Positions 50,590 through 61,599 of a stretch of DNA of 64,000 bases are shown in pieces; positions within the stretch are counted from its first letter, which is position 1; every line of letters begins with the position of its first letter. Location: positions 214,311,212-214,375,211 of the forward strand of contig CM056997.1 in the NCBI GenBank assembly GCA_029891345.1, given 5' to 3'. The DNA comes from Dryococelus australis (lineage: Eukaryota > Arthropoda > Insecta > Phasmatodea > Phasmatidae). Made by a program: the position numbers and the translations under genes. Under the pieces are notes generated by a model that had not been told where the DNA came from, searched no databases, and saw nothing but the letters and a program-made list of their open reading frames with translations.

Positions 50590-51204
50590 TATACTACTGC
50601 GGGAAATATGATGGGCGCTACATCTGCCGCTCCCAACAACGAAATGCCGGCCTGGACATCGGGCTGATGGGTCATTGTCGCGCCAAACAATACATTCGCT
50701 ACACTTGCGATTGTCGACCGATCCGCCATTGTAGCTAGATGACTGTATCAAACTACCGCCCGGCACGGCATAAAAACATCCTACAGAAGCGAGCATTCAG
50801 CGAATCTTTCCTCCCTGCATTTCAACTAGAAGATGGCTTCTTAAAAAAGAAAAGAAAGTAAAGAAATGGCCATGAAAAGTTATTCTCAGAACAGAAACCC
50901 CAGTTCGTATAAAATTTTCTCGAAGCCAAGAAGTGGCAGAAAACAAATGTTACAAGTAGTTCTACCTAAGAAATTAGTCTGACATCAAGTATTTGTTGTT
51001 ATCGGGACATTGAAATGCATGCTTGTATGGAGGAGCATTCGCAACATACTCAGACATTTACGTAACACTGCGCAGTGGTATGATGTGCTCCCAATCCCAC
51101 AGCTTCAAACTCTCGACTGTTTATATTGCATCAGTGAGATAATAATTTGTTCGAGTTTCTCGTTTGCCGCTGTATGCCAACTGTGCACGAATGAGGAGGC
51201 GTGG

Positions 51205-51360
51205 TCGAGATCCAAGTGAGAGTTTCGACAGCGCTATTTTTGCCGTCGATTAGGGAGAAGTGGAGCGGAGTTGCTGTGCGATGGGTGGATAACGCAGTTG
51301 CAGGAGAAACAGGGAGCACCCCGAGATAATCAGCCGCGGTCAATGACAACGTCCGGCACG
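51205..51360 (-). mobile_element. Diverged SINE-like fragment
   Basis: The minus strand shows GAGAAACGTGCCGGACGTTG and CTCGGGGTGCTCCCTGTTTC, which correspond to the mid-body of the SINE family, but the tRNA part is not clear. Confidence 0.4.
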
Positions 51361-51631
51361 TTTCTCAACGCGGTAGCTGATTAACTGCGGGGCGGGAAAA
51401 CTCGTCTCGAAAAATGCCGATAATACATACACAACTATTGGTCTCAAATTATTTCTAAGGGTGGTATTAGGGTTTGACTCTGAGGGGAAGACATAAGCTT
51501 ACTTCAAAATTATGGAATGCATTTAAAGTAAAACACTGAGTGTTTGAAGAACGCATAATTTAATGAATATCTACGACTGTTGAACGGAATCAGTGTTCAC
51601 GTTATAAAATTATTTAATGAAAATATTTACC

Positions 51632-51635
<4 letters not shown>

Positions 51636-51662
<27 letters not shown>
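51636..51662. repeat. (GA)n microsatellite
   Basis: Pure AG dinucleotide run followed by GTGTGTGTATGTG. Confidence 0.97.
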
Positions 51663-52075
51663 CGTGTGTGTATGTGCCCGCTTGTGCACTTGCGTATGTA
51701 GTGCGGAGTGGAGTTATTCAATAAAAAAAAAAAATGTAATGTGGTTATTTCAAATTTGCATTCATAAATTTTTCTTCCTGAATTGTATTAGTAACGTAAT
51801 GTCAGTATTACATTTATTAGGCTATAAAATTCGTAATGTTTACACAATAGCGCGTTGTACAATAACATAAATAGTACACCGTTTCCTGTCACATAGTATC
51901 ACCCAAAGGTATATGACCTCCCTCTCCTTTTTTACATAACACATTATTGTAGAAATGTGTGGTGGAATCCCCTCCATATGTAATTGATAACTGTAGCCGA
52001 AGCAGAAACACTTAGTGTTTTTTCATTGACAGTTGCGTCCAATACATCTGAATTCGTCGCGAATACACTTTGCAT

Positions 52076-52265
52076 AGTGGGTGTAGTGTTTAGAGTACTT
52101 GCCTCTCAGCCAATTCGGGTTCGATTCCCTGCCGGGCAGCTCCCGGATTTTCGTACGTGGCAATAGTGCCGGACGATGTCACTAGTTGGAGGGTTTTCTC
52201 ACGGATCTTCTGTTTCCACGGCCCTCGCATTCTGGCGCTGCTCCATACTCCGTCCAAGCGTCTTC
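52076..52265 (+). mobile_element. tRNA-derived SINE, 3'-truncated copy
   Basis: GTGGGTGTAGTGTTTAGAGT and B box GGGTTCGATTCCCTGCCGGG lead into GTGCCGGACGATGTCACTAG and a body that stops after CTGCTCCATACTCCG, lacking the usual terminal AAGAGCCGCCC block. Confidence 0.8.
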
Positions 52266-52349
52266 GCTCCGCTATACAAAGGATAGGACAGATAAATGGC
52301 CGCATGACGTTATAAATTCGAAATTACGGCTGACTTTTATAGTTTTCAA

Positions 52350-53230
52350 CAAACTTTTATAGGTTTTTGACCAAGCCGGGCACTTACTTTAAAAACGGCG
52401 GCGGTCTAAAAATTATGGTGATATGTAATCTCAGAAACCATTCAATCGATTTATACAAATTTTGCTATCTGACAGAGGAAGGCATTGAATTCAGAGTTGT
52501 ATAGTGTTGTTGGTCCGCAATTTTCAAATATAGGGCCACAGGAATAAATAAAGCTTTTTATTTCATCCCGAAAACTACTCAAAAGTAATTGAATTTTATG
52601 TCACTTATTTTTTAAACGGAGGCCATACAATTTTTTAAATATTTATATGGTATAACTACCTTACAATTTGACCAATTTAACCAAATTATGTATAATGACA
52701 GTATCTATTGGAAGTATCATATACGCCAAAAACAACTACTTTTGTCCGCCATTTCGTAAGGTAGCGCTACATGAATAAATCAAGTTTTTGTACAATGTCT
52801 CGGGAAATAATTGACAGATCCATTCCAAATATGGCATATAAGCAGCACTACGGCAGGCTATGTAAACTGATAAACTTTGAGATGGTCAGACACATATTTT
52901 TCAATTAGTGGCCATGCAATAATTGTAGCTAAGAATTTTTGATCTACAAAACTGCAAAACAAATTTCAACTTAACTTTGTAGGCTGACAATACGATATAG
53001 ATCCATCAAAATTGTCAATACAAAGCCTCATTTCTCCACCGTTTTGTAAGATAGCCTCATATGAAATAATACAATTTTATGCCTTATCTCGGGAAAGAAA
53101 CAACCGAATTCTTTCAATTTGGGGAAGAAGTTGTAATGTAGTAAGCCATAATAATTTACATGTTTTAAGTGAGTAATTCTCTTATTTTCTGAATGGTGAC
53201 TATATAAACGTTTTATCTTAATGTGGGTCC
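52350..53230. repeat. Old tandem repeat, three diverged units
   Basis: GGTCCGCAATTTTCAAATAT (52512), TGTCCGCCATTTCGTAAGGT (52743) and CTCCACCGTTTTGTAAGATA (53033) begin similar blocks with GAATAAAT-like words and a TCTCGGGAAA motif. Spacing is irregular (about 231 and 290 bases). Confidence 0.55.
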
Positions 53231-55640
53231 TATTCGGAATTATTACAGAGATGCACGGATGCTTGCAATAACCTGGCCGTCCAAGTCGCTGGACCCGAGT
53301 CCTATAAAATAGCTGTATACGAAAATGGATAGAAGAGTTTTTATACTAAGGACATTCACAAACACGGGATACATTGCTGGACCGTATCAGGAAGATGCAG
53401 TAATGATCAAGGCCAAGCACCGTGAATTACGGCGAGCTACACTCGTCATACACAGACAAGCTAATTGCGTGTATTGCTGCTGAGGGCGGTATCTGAATAC
53501 GTATTTTCATCTCTGTACACACCACAATACACAGATGAGCTTCTTTTCTTTGTGACAGCGAAACACCAACCTAAGTTGTTTCTCCGTATTCGTTCAGAAT
53601 CGGACCCATGTTTATGTCCCCTGCCCCCCCCCCCACAGATATCTAATAACACATTCAATAATTCGAACATTCGTCACCAATCACTTGCGTGTCGAAGGAA
53701 CAGCCACATTATTTCGCTTCTGTGTGCCTGCTGTTCTGAGCTCAAAGGGCGGTTTACGATCAACTTGGCGTATGTAAGAGACGTCTGCATAGGACGTTTA
53801 CAAAAATGCCTGGTTCATAATGAATGTACACGTATTACTCCAAACACACTCAACTAGAAAGTAACTTTTTTTGTGAAATAGTTAGAATTTTATTTAATTT
53901 TTGTTTCCTTCTTCTGCCAGTACTTACTGCGCTGGATTTGTCGATAACATAACATAAAACATGATAAGGCAATACCAAATAAAATCAAGTATAAATATTA
54001 CATACGATTTAGATGTAATTTTTAGGCGAGTAAAGAAAATAATAATGTAAGTTTCCTTTCATAATTCCGATATTCTGTTAACCGCAACAAATTACTTCCT
54101 CTCGCCTGCTTCAGTTATATTGGCTGAATATCTTACGGACACGAAACGAAATAAAATATCGCCATTTTCTACACGTATACACTCTCATTTTGATACGTAG
54201 AGGTTTTTCGTTGTAAACCGACCGTTACTCGAAGTGGGGAACTTATGTCTGTTCCTCCCTCCTTGGCAGACCACTAGCGCTGCACAAACCACATTTCAGA
54301 ACCACTGTCACAGAACTGACCTTCGCCATTAGGAAACCTGTTGCCGAACAGCATCGTCTCAAGATTTACTCTACAAGTACTGCAGCGAGAGGGTCTTTAC
54401 CACCCAGAAAATGTGTCGTTATTCCGACTAACTTAACAGGCAGGTGGGAAGGTCATCGTTATCTCTGAAACGTTCAGCTTTACAGGAACGGTACATCATG
54501 CTGTTGGAAATTTAATGAACCTCGCTTGTAAGAATTCACGCATTGGGCTATATGTGTTTGCAATCTTAGTATGAGTTCATGCTTCTCAAGAAACATTCAT
54601 GAGAACGCCCTGGTTCCTCAGTTTTCTGTGGTGAATTTTAACTGATCACTTATTTGAAAGTTTTCAAAATGATTTTATTCAACTGGTTTTCGTATATTTA
54701 GTAGTTCGCTATCCAAGAAGAATGCCATGAACTAAATCTCACCTCTGAAATTATTTATTATTTTTACTATAACTATTAAGATACAGTTTCACCTAGAAAT
54801 CCAATGAGATTCACCAAGCACGGTCGACAGGGGATATGACACGTACTTATTTTATTTATTTTTCTCATTCCTTCTTTAAAGAAATTAGGTGCGCACAGAA
54901 ACTTGATTTCCACGTTCCACAGAATTACTTCACCTATCTTGAGGCACCCGCGAATAATAAATCAATGAAAAGAAGTGCGTAATTCCATCCATATGTAGCA
55001 CATGGATGCATCGACATTTTGCGTTAAACACTGTTATGTACAGTGCTGGTTACTTATTCGTTTTACGTGCAACATGTGCACGCTCGTTGCCATGGTGACG
55101 AACGAGTTGAATAGGATAAAAGAGTGTAGGGTAATTTAAACTGGTAATCATAGTGTTGGTTTTTATTTACCTTGGCAATAATATTGATTTTTGAAATAAT
55201 CAATTTTAGAAAATTATAAATTACTTAGTTAGGAAAACTTAAAAGGAATCGGTTATTTTCAGATTGAGGTTACTATTAATTGTTTATAAGGTTGTGTCAT
55301 TTAAATATTGATAACCTGACATTTTGAAGTTCGTCACAATTGCCAAATTATAATATTAATGTTTTATTCTCATTGTATATAAAATTACTTTGTAAAATTA
55401 TTTTATTATAATCATTCAATCTTCTCAAAATATTACTTCCACCATCGGTTCGAGCCAACGGAAATAGGTAACATAACTAAAATTCAATATAATTTAATTA
55501 ATTAAAAAGTATGCTATTAGCTATAATCTATAGTTACTAAGACATGCTGTCTATGTATCCTCCCTCCCTTCACTGTCAGCCCAGAAAATGTCTTATTTCC
55601 AACTACTTCAGGAACTCTCCAACTGCTAGACACCCCTCAA
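53231..55640. other. No convincing gene
   Basis: An ORF at 53465-53857 crosses a C-run and shows no family signature. The remainder is AT-rich with no bounded repeat seen. Confidence 0.5.
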
Positions 55641-55664
55641 GACACCAAGTTGGACTCTTCCAAA

Positions 55665-55883
55665 ATGTTTATTTGTTTGCGTTACTACGCTTTACCCATG
55701 AATTGTGAACTCTCCCGAAAATCTGCCCAGTCCGGTTCTGTAAGAGGACTAGTTATTCCCCCACCGACCTCTTCCCCTGATTCGCCATACCTGGAGCTGA
55801 TAACAACCTTCAAACTTTTGTGCGCGGGGATGCTTGAAAAATTCTCGCATTTAGTCTCTGAAGTGTTTGAACGTTTGCAGCAA
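55665..55883 (+). CDS. Candidate host exon ending at a strong splice donor
   Basis: From the ATG at 55665 the frame reads about 73 residues, including KSAQSGSVRGLVIPPPTSSP and LEKFSHLVSEVFERLQQ, an amphipathic helix-like end. At 55884 the sequence CAGCAA is followed by GTGAGTATAT, a near-ideal 5' splice site. GC content rises locally compared with the flanks. No partner exon was identified within the window and no family is recognised. It could be a first coding exon of an unknown gene or chance. Confidence 0.3.
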
Positions 55884-56004
55884 GTGAGTATATTTTAACA
55901 ACTCCCACTATTTAATTATTACACATAATTGTGAGGAAATGTACAGATACTACTTAATCACAATCTAGGTGAATGAATAATCCATATAAATTTGAAAAAA
56001 AAAA

Positions 56005-56005
<1 letters not shown>

Positions 56006-56066
<61 letters not shown>
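56006..56066. repeat. (TA)n microsatellite
   Basis: Pure AT dinucleotide run of about 60 bases. Confidence 0.97.
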
Positions 56067-56070
<4 letters not shown>

Positions 56071-56199
56071 GATTTTTAGTCCCTGCAACTTCGTGGAAGA
56101 AAAATGATGAAATCAATTCTAAGTTACTTAACACAAACACAGGTTATCGATCCGAAATAATTTTAACAAAAACTCAAGTGAAAACCATCAGTGTTTGTT

Positions 56200-57270
56200 A
56201 ATAGCCATTAACTGTATTTTACATTTATATTTAAAACTCGTATACTATAATTAAATTAATTATTTCGTCTTGTTTTTTGTTAAGATGTAAAATTGTTGAC
56301 TCATTGCGAATCTCCATAGCCTTTACTGTTTTAAATATGAATGATTTCGCTATTTTTAGGTGATATTCATGCAAGCTGATTTCACAACGAGACAGTATTT
56401 TTTGCTGTTATGGAAAGCGTTCATACAAAGTAATTCGCTAATTGTTGCGAACAAACACTCACTCATTAAACCGATTGAATGAAAAAGTGTGTATTCAGTT
56501 CACATACAAATATTTCTGCTCTCTGTAAACATATCAATTAACCAGGTAATTTTTGTTTTGTTATGTTGATATGCATCTTCAAGGTATATATGTAAAAAAA
56601 GGTCACACCCACGAATAAATAAATGTTCTTCACACAAACCAAGCTACAACCCTTGTAGATAAAGTAATAAGATATATTTTTGCAAAAACATTGATTCACT
56701 CATTTCTCCAAGCTATATGATTATGAACTTCCAGATCTACAGTTTGGAGATCAATGACTAACATATTCACTTTGAAATATCTAATATATCCCATTTTTCC
56801 AACAAACACAATATTTAATTACATGTACAAAAATCACATTCTTCTTTAAAATATTTATTTATATACAGAAAAAATAAACTCAATCTTCTTTTTTGTGAAT
56901 GAGGTGGTTACATTTGGTTGATGTTGCAGGAAGATTAACTCGTTGCTCTCAAATCTATGAGAAGTTGTTATTCACAGCGGATTCTAGATGAGGCATTGGT
57001 TGTTAGAATTTCAGATTAGATATTTTAAGACACTATCTGTCAGTTTATTGGTTATCTTTTGATACAGCTGGCAGTTTAATTGACTTGTAGATGCTACTAT
57101 GTCATTTAAGTATCCCATTGGCTGTATTGCTAATAGCAGGGCTGAATTTATAATGGCATTCCCCTGAACAAACTAGAAAAGTCTGCATCACTTTTCAGCC
57201 TATTGTTAACTATCTCCGCGTCAGTTAGCCTGCCGGCGAATGCGTTAGCCAGGATTTTGTATCTGATATT
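56200..57270. other. AT-rich flank of the viral cluster, no gene seen
   Basis: No open frame of note. If the integrated element ends here, its terminal repeat is not recognisable without the right-hand end for comparison. Confidence 0.5.
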
Positions 57271-57273
57271 GGA

Positions 57274-58341
57274 TTATGAACTTTTTACTGAATCTGGAGG
57301 CTTGGGAATCAAGTAATTTTTCATCCCTGGATTAACATATCGAATTTGTGGAGGTAATTCAGTGGGTGGGGCTGGAAATGTTAACTGTGGAGCTGGAAAT
57401 GATAACTGCGGAGCTAATTGTGGTGTTGGCTTAGGAGGTGGTGCAGATTGTGGAGCTAACTGAGGAGTAAACTGCGGAGCAGATTGTGGAGATAACTGAT
57501 GAGCAAATTGTGGAGCAGATTGTGGAGCTAACTGAGGAGCAAACTGCGGAGCATATTGTGGAGCTAACTGAGGAGCAGACTGTGGAGCAGATTGTGGAGC
57601 TAACTGAGGAGCAATCTGTGGAGCATATTGTGGAGCTAACTGAGGAGCAAACTGTGGAGCATATTGTGGAGCTAACTGAGGAGCAAACTGTGGAGCATAT
57701 TGTGGAGCTAACTGAGGAGCAAACTGTGGAGCATATTGTGGAGCTAACTGAGGAGCAGACTGTGGAGCAGATTGTGGAGCTAACTGAGGAGCAGACTGTG
57801 GAGCAGATTGTGGAGCTAACTGAGGAGCAAACTGCGGAGCATATTGTGGAGCTAACTGAGGAGCAAACTGTGGAGCAGATTGTGGAGCTAACTGAGGAGC
57901 AAACTGTGGAGCATATTGTGGAGCTAACTGAGGAGCAAACTGTGGAGCATATTGTGGAGCTAACTGAGGAGCAAACTGCGGAGTAGATTGTGGAGCTAAC
58001 TGAGGAGTAAACTGCGGAGCATATTGTGGAGCTAACTGAGGAGCAAACTGTGGAGCAGATTGTGGAGCTAACTGAGGAGCAAACTGTGGAGCATATTGTG
58101 GAGCTAACTGAGGAGCAAACTGTGGAGCATATTGTGGAGCTAACTGAGGAGCAGACTGTGGAGTAGATTGTGGAGCTAACTGAGGAGCAAACTGCGGAGC
58201 ATATTGTGGAGCTAACTGAGGAGCAGACTGTGGAGTAGATTGTGGAGCTAACTGAGGAACAAACTGTGGAGCATATTGTGGAGCTAACTGAGGAGCAGAT
58301 TGTGGAGATTGAGATCCAGTGTTGCAAGTTTTACAATGCAT
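57274..58341 (-). CDS. APQ-repeat protein, 355 residues, with zinc-finger-like remnant upstream
   Basis: This is the longest intact open frame in the window. After MHCKTCNTGSQSPQ it consists of about 24 near-identical 12-residue units of the form APQ-L/APQ-Y/APQ-F with Tyr/Ser and Phe/Ser variants. It then has a unique proline-rich end (FPAPQLTFPAPPTELPP) and ends in PKPPDSVKSS. The same frame extends upstream of the ATG to two stops near 58384 and reads FCQKQFSRSYALNMHCKTC, which resembles a decayed C2H2 finger with F, L and H at the usual spacing. An N-terminal finger plus low-complexity tail would suit a DNA-binding viral protein, and the direction matches the capsid cassette to its right; both points are inference. 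The 36-bp array is also open in two other frames, but only this one has unique sequence at both ends. Confidence 0.5.
   Translation of the reverse strand: MHCKTCNTGSQSPQSAPQLAPQYAPQFVPQLAPQSTPQSAPQLAPQYAPQFAPQLAPQSTPQSAPQLAPQYAPQFAPQLAPQYAPQFAPQLAPQSAPQFAPQLAPQYAPQFTPQLAPQSTPQFAPQLAPQYAPQFAPQLAPQYAPQFAPQLAPQSAPQFAPQLAPQYAPQFAPQLAPQSAPQSAPQLAPQSAPQSAPQLAPQYAPQFAPQLAPQYAPQFAPQLAPQYAPQFAPQLAPQYAPQIAPQLAPQSAPQSAPQLAPQYAPQFAPQLAPQSAPQFAHQLSPQSAPQFTPQLAPQSAPPPKPTPQLAPQLSFPAPQLTFPAPPTELPPQIRYVNPGMKNYLIPKPPDSVKSS
57445..58308. repeat. 36-bp minisatellite built of three 12-bp subunits, about 24 copies
   Basis: Each unit is three variants of a 12-mer of the form GGAGCNNNNTGN, arranged as a higher-order 36-bp repeat. 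Since 36 is divisible by 3, a frame open in one unit stays open, which explains long ORFs on both strands. Differences between units fall mostly at a few positions (A/G giving Tyr/Ser or Phe/Ser, and T/C synonymous in Pro). Confidence 0.95.
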
Positions 58342-59039
58342 ATTTAAAGCATAACTCCGAGAAAATTGTTTCTGGCAGAATTATCACTGAAACTGATTTT
58401 TTAAAGATTTCATTCGACAGCTACTTCTTTCATGTCTTCGTAAGTTTCGCATAACAGTAAATTCTTTACTACTGAAGTGACACAGCAAATATATAATTTC
58501 TTTTCTACTATTCAAAGATGATAATAAAACTGCAAAGCATACGCATTTTATAGGTATTTATAGGCAAATCCATGAAGCAATTCTTTTACTTTATTAGTTT
58601 TAAACACAATATGTCTGTGTTGTAGAAGGTGTTAAATGTACATTTTTTCAACATAAGACATTTGAATACTAGAATTTAGTTTTTAAATACTTTTATATAT
58701 TAAATCACTTGCAAATTACTAAATGTTAATTTAATCATTAACATGCACACAAACCTTTATGTGCTAACAAATTTACATTTTAATGTTAAATACACGCAAA
58801 GTTTACATAACATTTGATTGTCAGAATATGGTAATATTACAAATCATGCATTCATTAAGTCAGTAAAACAGAAAAATATTTTCAAACTATTTATTTTGAT
58901 ACATTTGCTTACAGAATACATTTTCACATCACTGTGTTTTCAAAAACATTTTTACGTCATATCTTCTCCTTGGCAATATTTATAGTATTTTCATCTGTTT
59001 GATTGTTAAAATTTTTCACATATTTGGGTGCGTTAACTA

Positions 59040-59234
59040 TTATACATTCTGGTAAATAGGAAAAGTTTCATAAACGTGCGAATACACTTCTTCGATGATC
59101 GCTGGTAGACTTGTATTCGGACACATATGGTATACAGGACATTTTTTCAGTTCTTGACAAGATATTAAATCATTATATTTTTTACCCGCTAAGGGACATT
59201 GAATATCTTTGAAATGAAACAGTCCATCGCATAT
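59040..59234 (-). other. Cysteine-rich open segment of unknown identity
   Basis: The frame starts right after a stop (or an AG acceptor, TTTTGTATAG) and reads about 65 residues to two consecutive stops. Six cysteines occur in a short span (ICDGLFHFKDIQCP, LISCQELKKCPVYHMCPN). It loosely resembles small disulfide or peritrophin-like domains but lacks their full spacing. There is no ATG at the start. It may be a single exon or a decayed viral gene piece. Confidence 0.25.
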
Positions 59235-59618
59235 CTATACAAAATGACATATTATTCCGTTAAACAAGCAAGTTTAATCACACACGAGTTTCCAGAGTCA
59301 TAAATACCAGTTGGGGAAAGAAAGACATGTTTACAGTAGAAACGCCACAAATATACTAAATATATTTATTTCTGAAACAAATTCGAAATGGTTTACTCCA
59401 ACGTGCTAATAACTTGCTGATATTCAATTTACATTTGGATTTCTGTATGCAAGAACAAGTGATTTTGTTTTCTTGTTGATCCATCTTAACTAAGTAGTAG
59501 ATTACATACAACCAAATACTTATTATATTAAATTTTACTCATTAGTTCTCTCACCCCAAATAATGCCAATTGACTCGAATAATATTCACAGGTGATTCGG
59601 GAGAAGAATCATCATAGT

Positions 59619-59879
59619 CTATTTCACCCCAGGCAGACCACAAGTAAGCAAAAATTTTGAGTTTTCCTCTGCAGAGAAGAACATCGAATAAGAACCATAT
59701 GTTTTACACCATTGTTTGAACAAGGGGCAATTGTATACTTTTTGAATATCTATTACTTTCCCGTTATACACACATTCGAAAAAATGTTTTTGCTCAACTC
59801 CACCTACATATATTTCAAAATAATTATGTAGGTAATTCATGCTAATATCTTCAATATTCTCATACTCTATACATCCACA
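59619..59879 (-). CDS. Unassigned short ORF downstream of the capsid remnant
   Basis: The frame is open from about 59879 (ECGCIEYENIEDISMNYL) with the first ATG at 59840 and ends at 59619. It encodes about 73 residues with several cysteines and aromatics (YNCPLFKQWCKTYGSYS). I do not recognise the family. Its position and direction, about 270 bases after the capsid C-terminus, suggest a fragment of another gene of the same element. Because its neighbours are broken, this is probably also a remnant. No ribosomal, signal or membrane features are evident. Confidence 0.35.
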   Translation of the reverse strand, partial: CGCIEYENIEDISMNYLHNYFEIYVGGVEQKHFFECVYNGKVIDIQKVYNCPLFKQWCKTYGSYSMFFSAEENSKFLLTCGLPGVK

Positions 59880-60148
59880 TTCCCATTATAAACTATGATG
59901 ATGGTTAGTAACCAATCTATTAGTTTTCTTGTATTTGGGAGATTGATATTTCAATTTGATTTGAAGCTAAATACAGTTGTATGTTCTTCCATATCAGTAA
60001 TAGCTAATAGCTAATTCTTTAATGTTAAATTTATCTGCAGACTGAAATCCTTGCACATTGCAAAACATCTCATCGCAGCCGTGGTTCGTTGTCTCCTGAC
60101 TCAATTCATTATTTTCACCAACTTATCTCTTACACTGTAACTCGCTAA

Positions 60149-61318
60149 TCAATTGCGAATAATAAGAGTACAAGCTTGTGTATTTGCTGGAATTGGTGTA
60201 ATTGCAAAAATTTCAATTTGTGAATCAATTATGCCATTGGTAATTCTGTCGTCCTGTTTGCGTTCATCAAACACAAATAATGCTCCTCTACTTTTAAATG
60301 TTTCGGATACTAGGATCGGTGAACTGTTTTTGTTATAATATGTTTCCTGAAACTTTGTATACATATGATAAAAAATAAGGAATTCGCCATTAGCAAACTT
60401 CATATTAAAATCCACATAGAGGTAAGCTTGGCTGTTTAGATACAGTTTAATATTTTTCATATCACAATTATCGAATACTAGTCTATCAGCTTATAAATTG
60501 TTTTGTCGATTTGTTTGAAAACAAATGACAACATATCTCGGTTTTTCCAAAGATAAACTCGATTTCACACTACACACAATATTTTGAGCAAATTGTAGAG
60601 TTGGGTATGCCTCTAAATTCCACGATCTGAATGCAATGTCTAGATACTTCCCTTTTTCGATAAATTTTTAAAAAAATTTACATATTCACGAGTGTAAATT
60701 TCAATATGTGGCATCATCCATTCCACACTGCTTAATTCAAATGTTACACCTTCCTCGTTATTAGCCGTATCATATATGACATTCAAATGCATATTGCTGA
60801 ATAGAATAACTAATTCTTCTTTAGCATTTAATATGACATGTTTGTAGTCTTTAGCAAATCCCAAAACCATACTTAAAAACTTTGTACTTTCCACCTGGGT
60901 TTATTTGTACTAAATAATCACTAGCATTGTTCCACCTATCCATAAGTCCTGTATAAAGATCGTTTACAGTTCCCAAAATATAGTTCTTTATCTTGGAAGT
61001 AATTCCAAAATCTTGTATTTGATCATTTCTAACACCAGTTATCAGATATGGAATTCTGTCGATTAAATGAAGTATTCCATTTCTTACTGTTTTAGTAGTT
61101 GCTTGATTACTTGCATCGGCTGTCTTTTTAATTGTTCCTCTAAACCTTAAACTTGATTTCGATGGTAATGTGTCAATATCATGATTTTGTTTTGAAATCC
61201 TTATTTATGATGGAAACATGTATGGATATGCTCGGAATGGTTCATACACATGTATTTCCGTATTGGTGATGACATTTTCATAGCTGATCGGTTCTTCAAC
61301 ATTAAGTATGTCTTCCAT
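60149..61318 (-). pseudogene. Major capsid protein, double-jelly-roll type, broken
   Basis: This would form the icosahedral shell. The first open piece starts at the ATG at 61316-61318 and meets a stop at 61205-61207. The same frame then continues to 60851 and contains RNGILHLIDRIPYL and DFGITSKIKNYI, hallmarks of the capsid family widespread in insect Polinton/adintovirus-like elements. A frameshift near 60880 moves the reading into the segment 60894-60640 (LGFAKDYKHVILNAKEEL, VEWMMPHIEIYT). A further piece with AFRSWNLEAYP and LEKPRYVVICFQT ends at a stop near 60490. The last piece (60460-60149) has MKNIKLYLNSQAYLY, TKFQETYYNKNSSP and a C-terminal PANTQACTLIIRN. All parts are present in order over about 1.17 kb, near full length, with two in-frame stops and at least one frameshift. 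It is nonfunctional. Confidence 0.88.
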
Positions 61319-61319
61319 T

Positions 61320-61500
61320 TCTATTAAGAGTATATCCTAATTCTTTCACATACAATTCGTTGCCTTGTGTTAACTTCACAGGTAACTTATTTCAAGTGAG
61401 AATTTTATGTTGACGTTTACGTCTTTTACTTCCTTCGAAATACCTTCTTTAGTGCCACATTTCTTAAAAATACTGCCTACTTTATTCCGAATTTACTCTT
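61320..61500 (-). pseudogene. Short remnant between partner protein and capsid gene
   Basis: A short open segment on the minus strand reads VGSIFKKCGTKEGISKE and ends in stops near 61389. It resembles the small lysine-rich proteins that these viral cassettes often carry between larger structural genes, but the match is weak. A further piece, VKLTQGNELYVKELGY, in another frame leads up to the capsid start. It may be a small core protein, or decayed N-terminal sequence of the capsid gene. Confidence 0.3.
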
Positions 61501-61599
61501 ATACACAATACCAATTATGATTGTAATGTACAATGGAATATAACAGCTTAAATAGCTTTTTTTTTTTAAATTAAACTAACTGCAATTCTTTTTTTTTTA

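Noticed and set aside
57486..57986. Plus-strand EEQTVE repeat ORF and the second minus-strand Cys/Ser repeat ORF
   Set aside because: Both are shadow frames of the 36-bp minisatellite; only the APQ frame extends into unique sequence at both ends.
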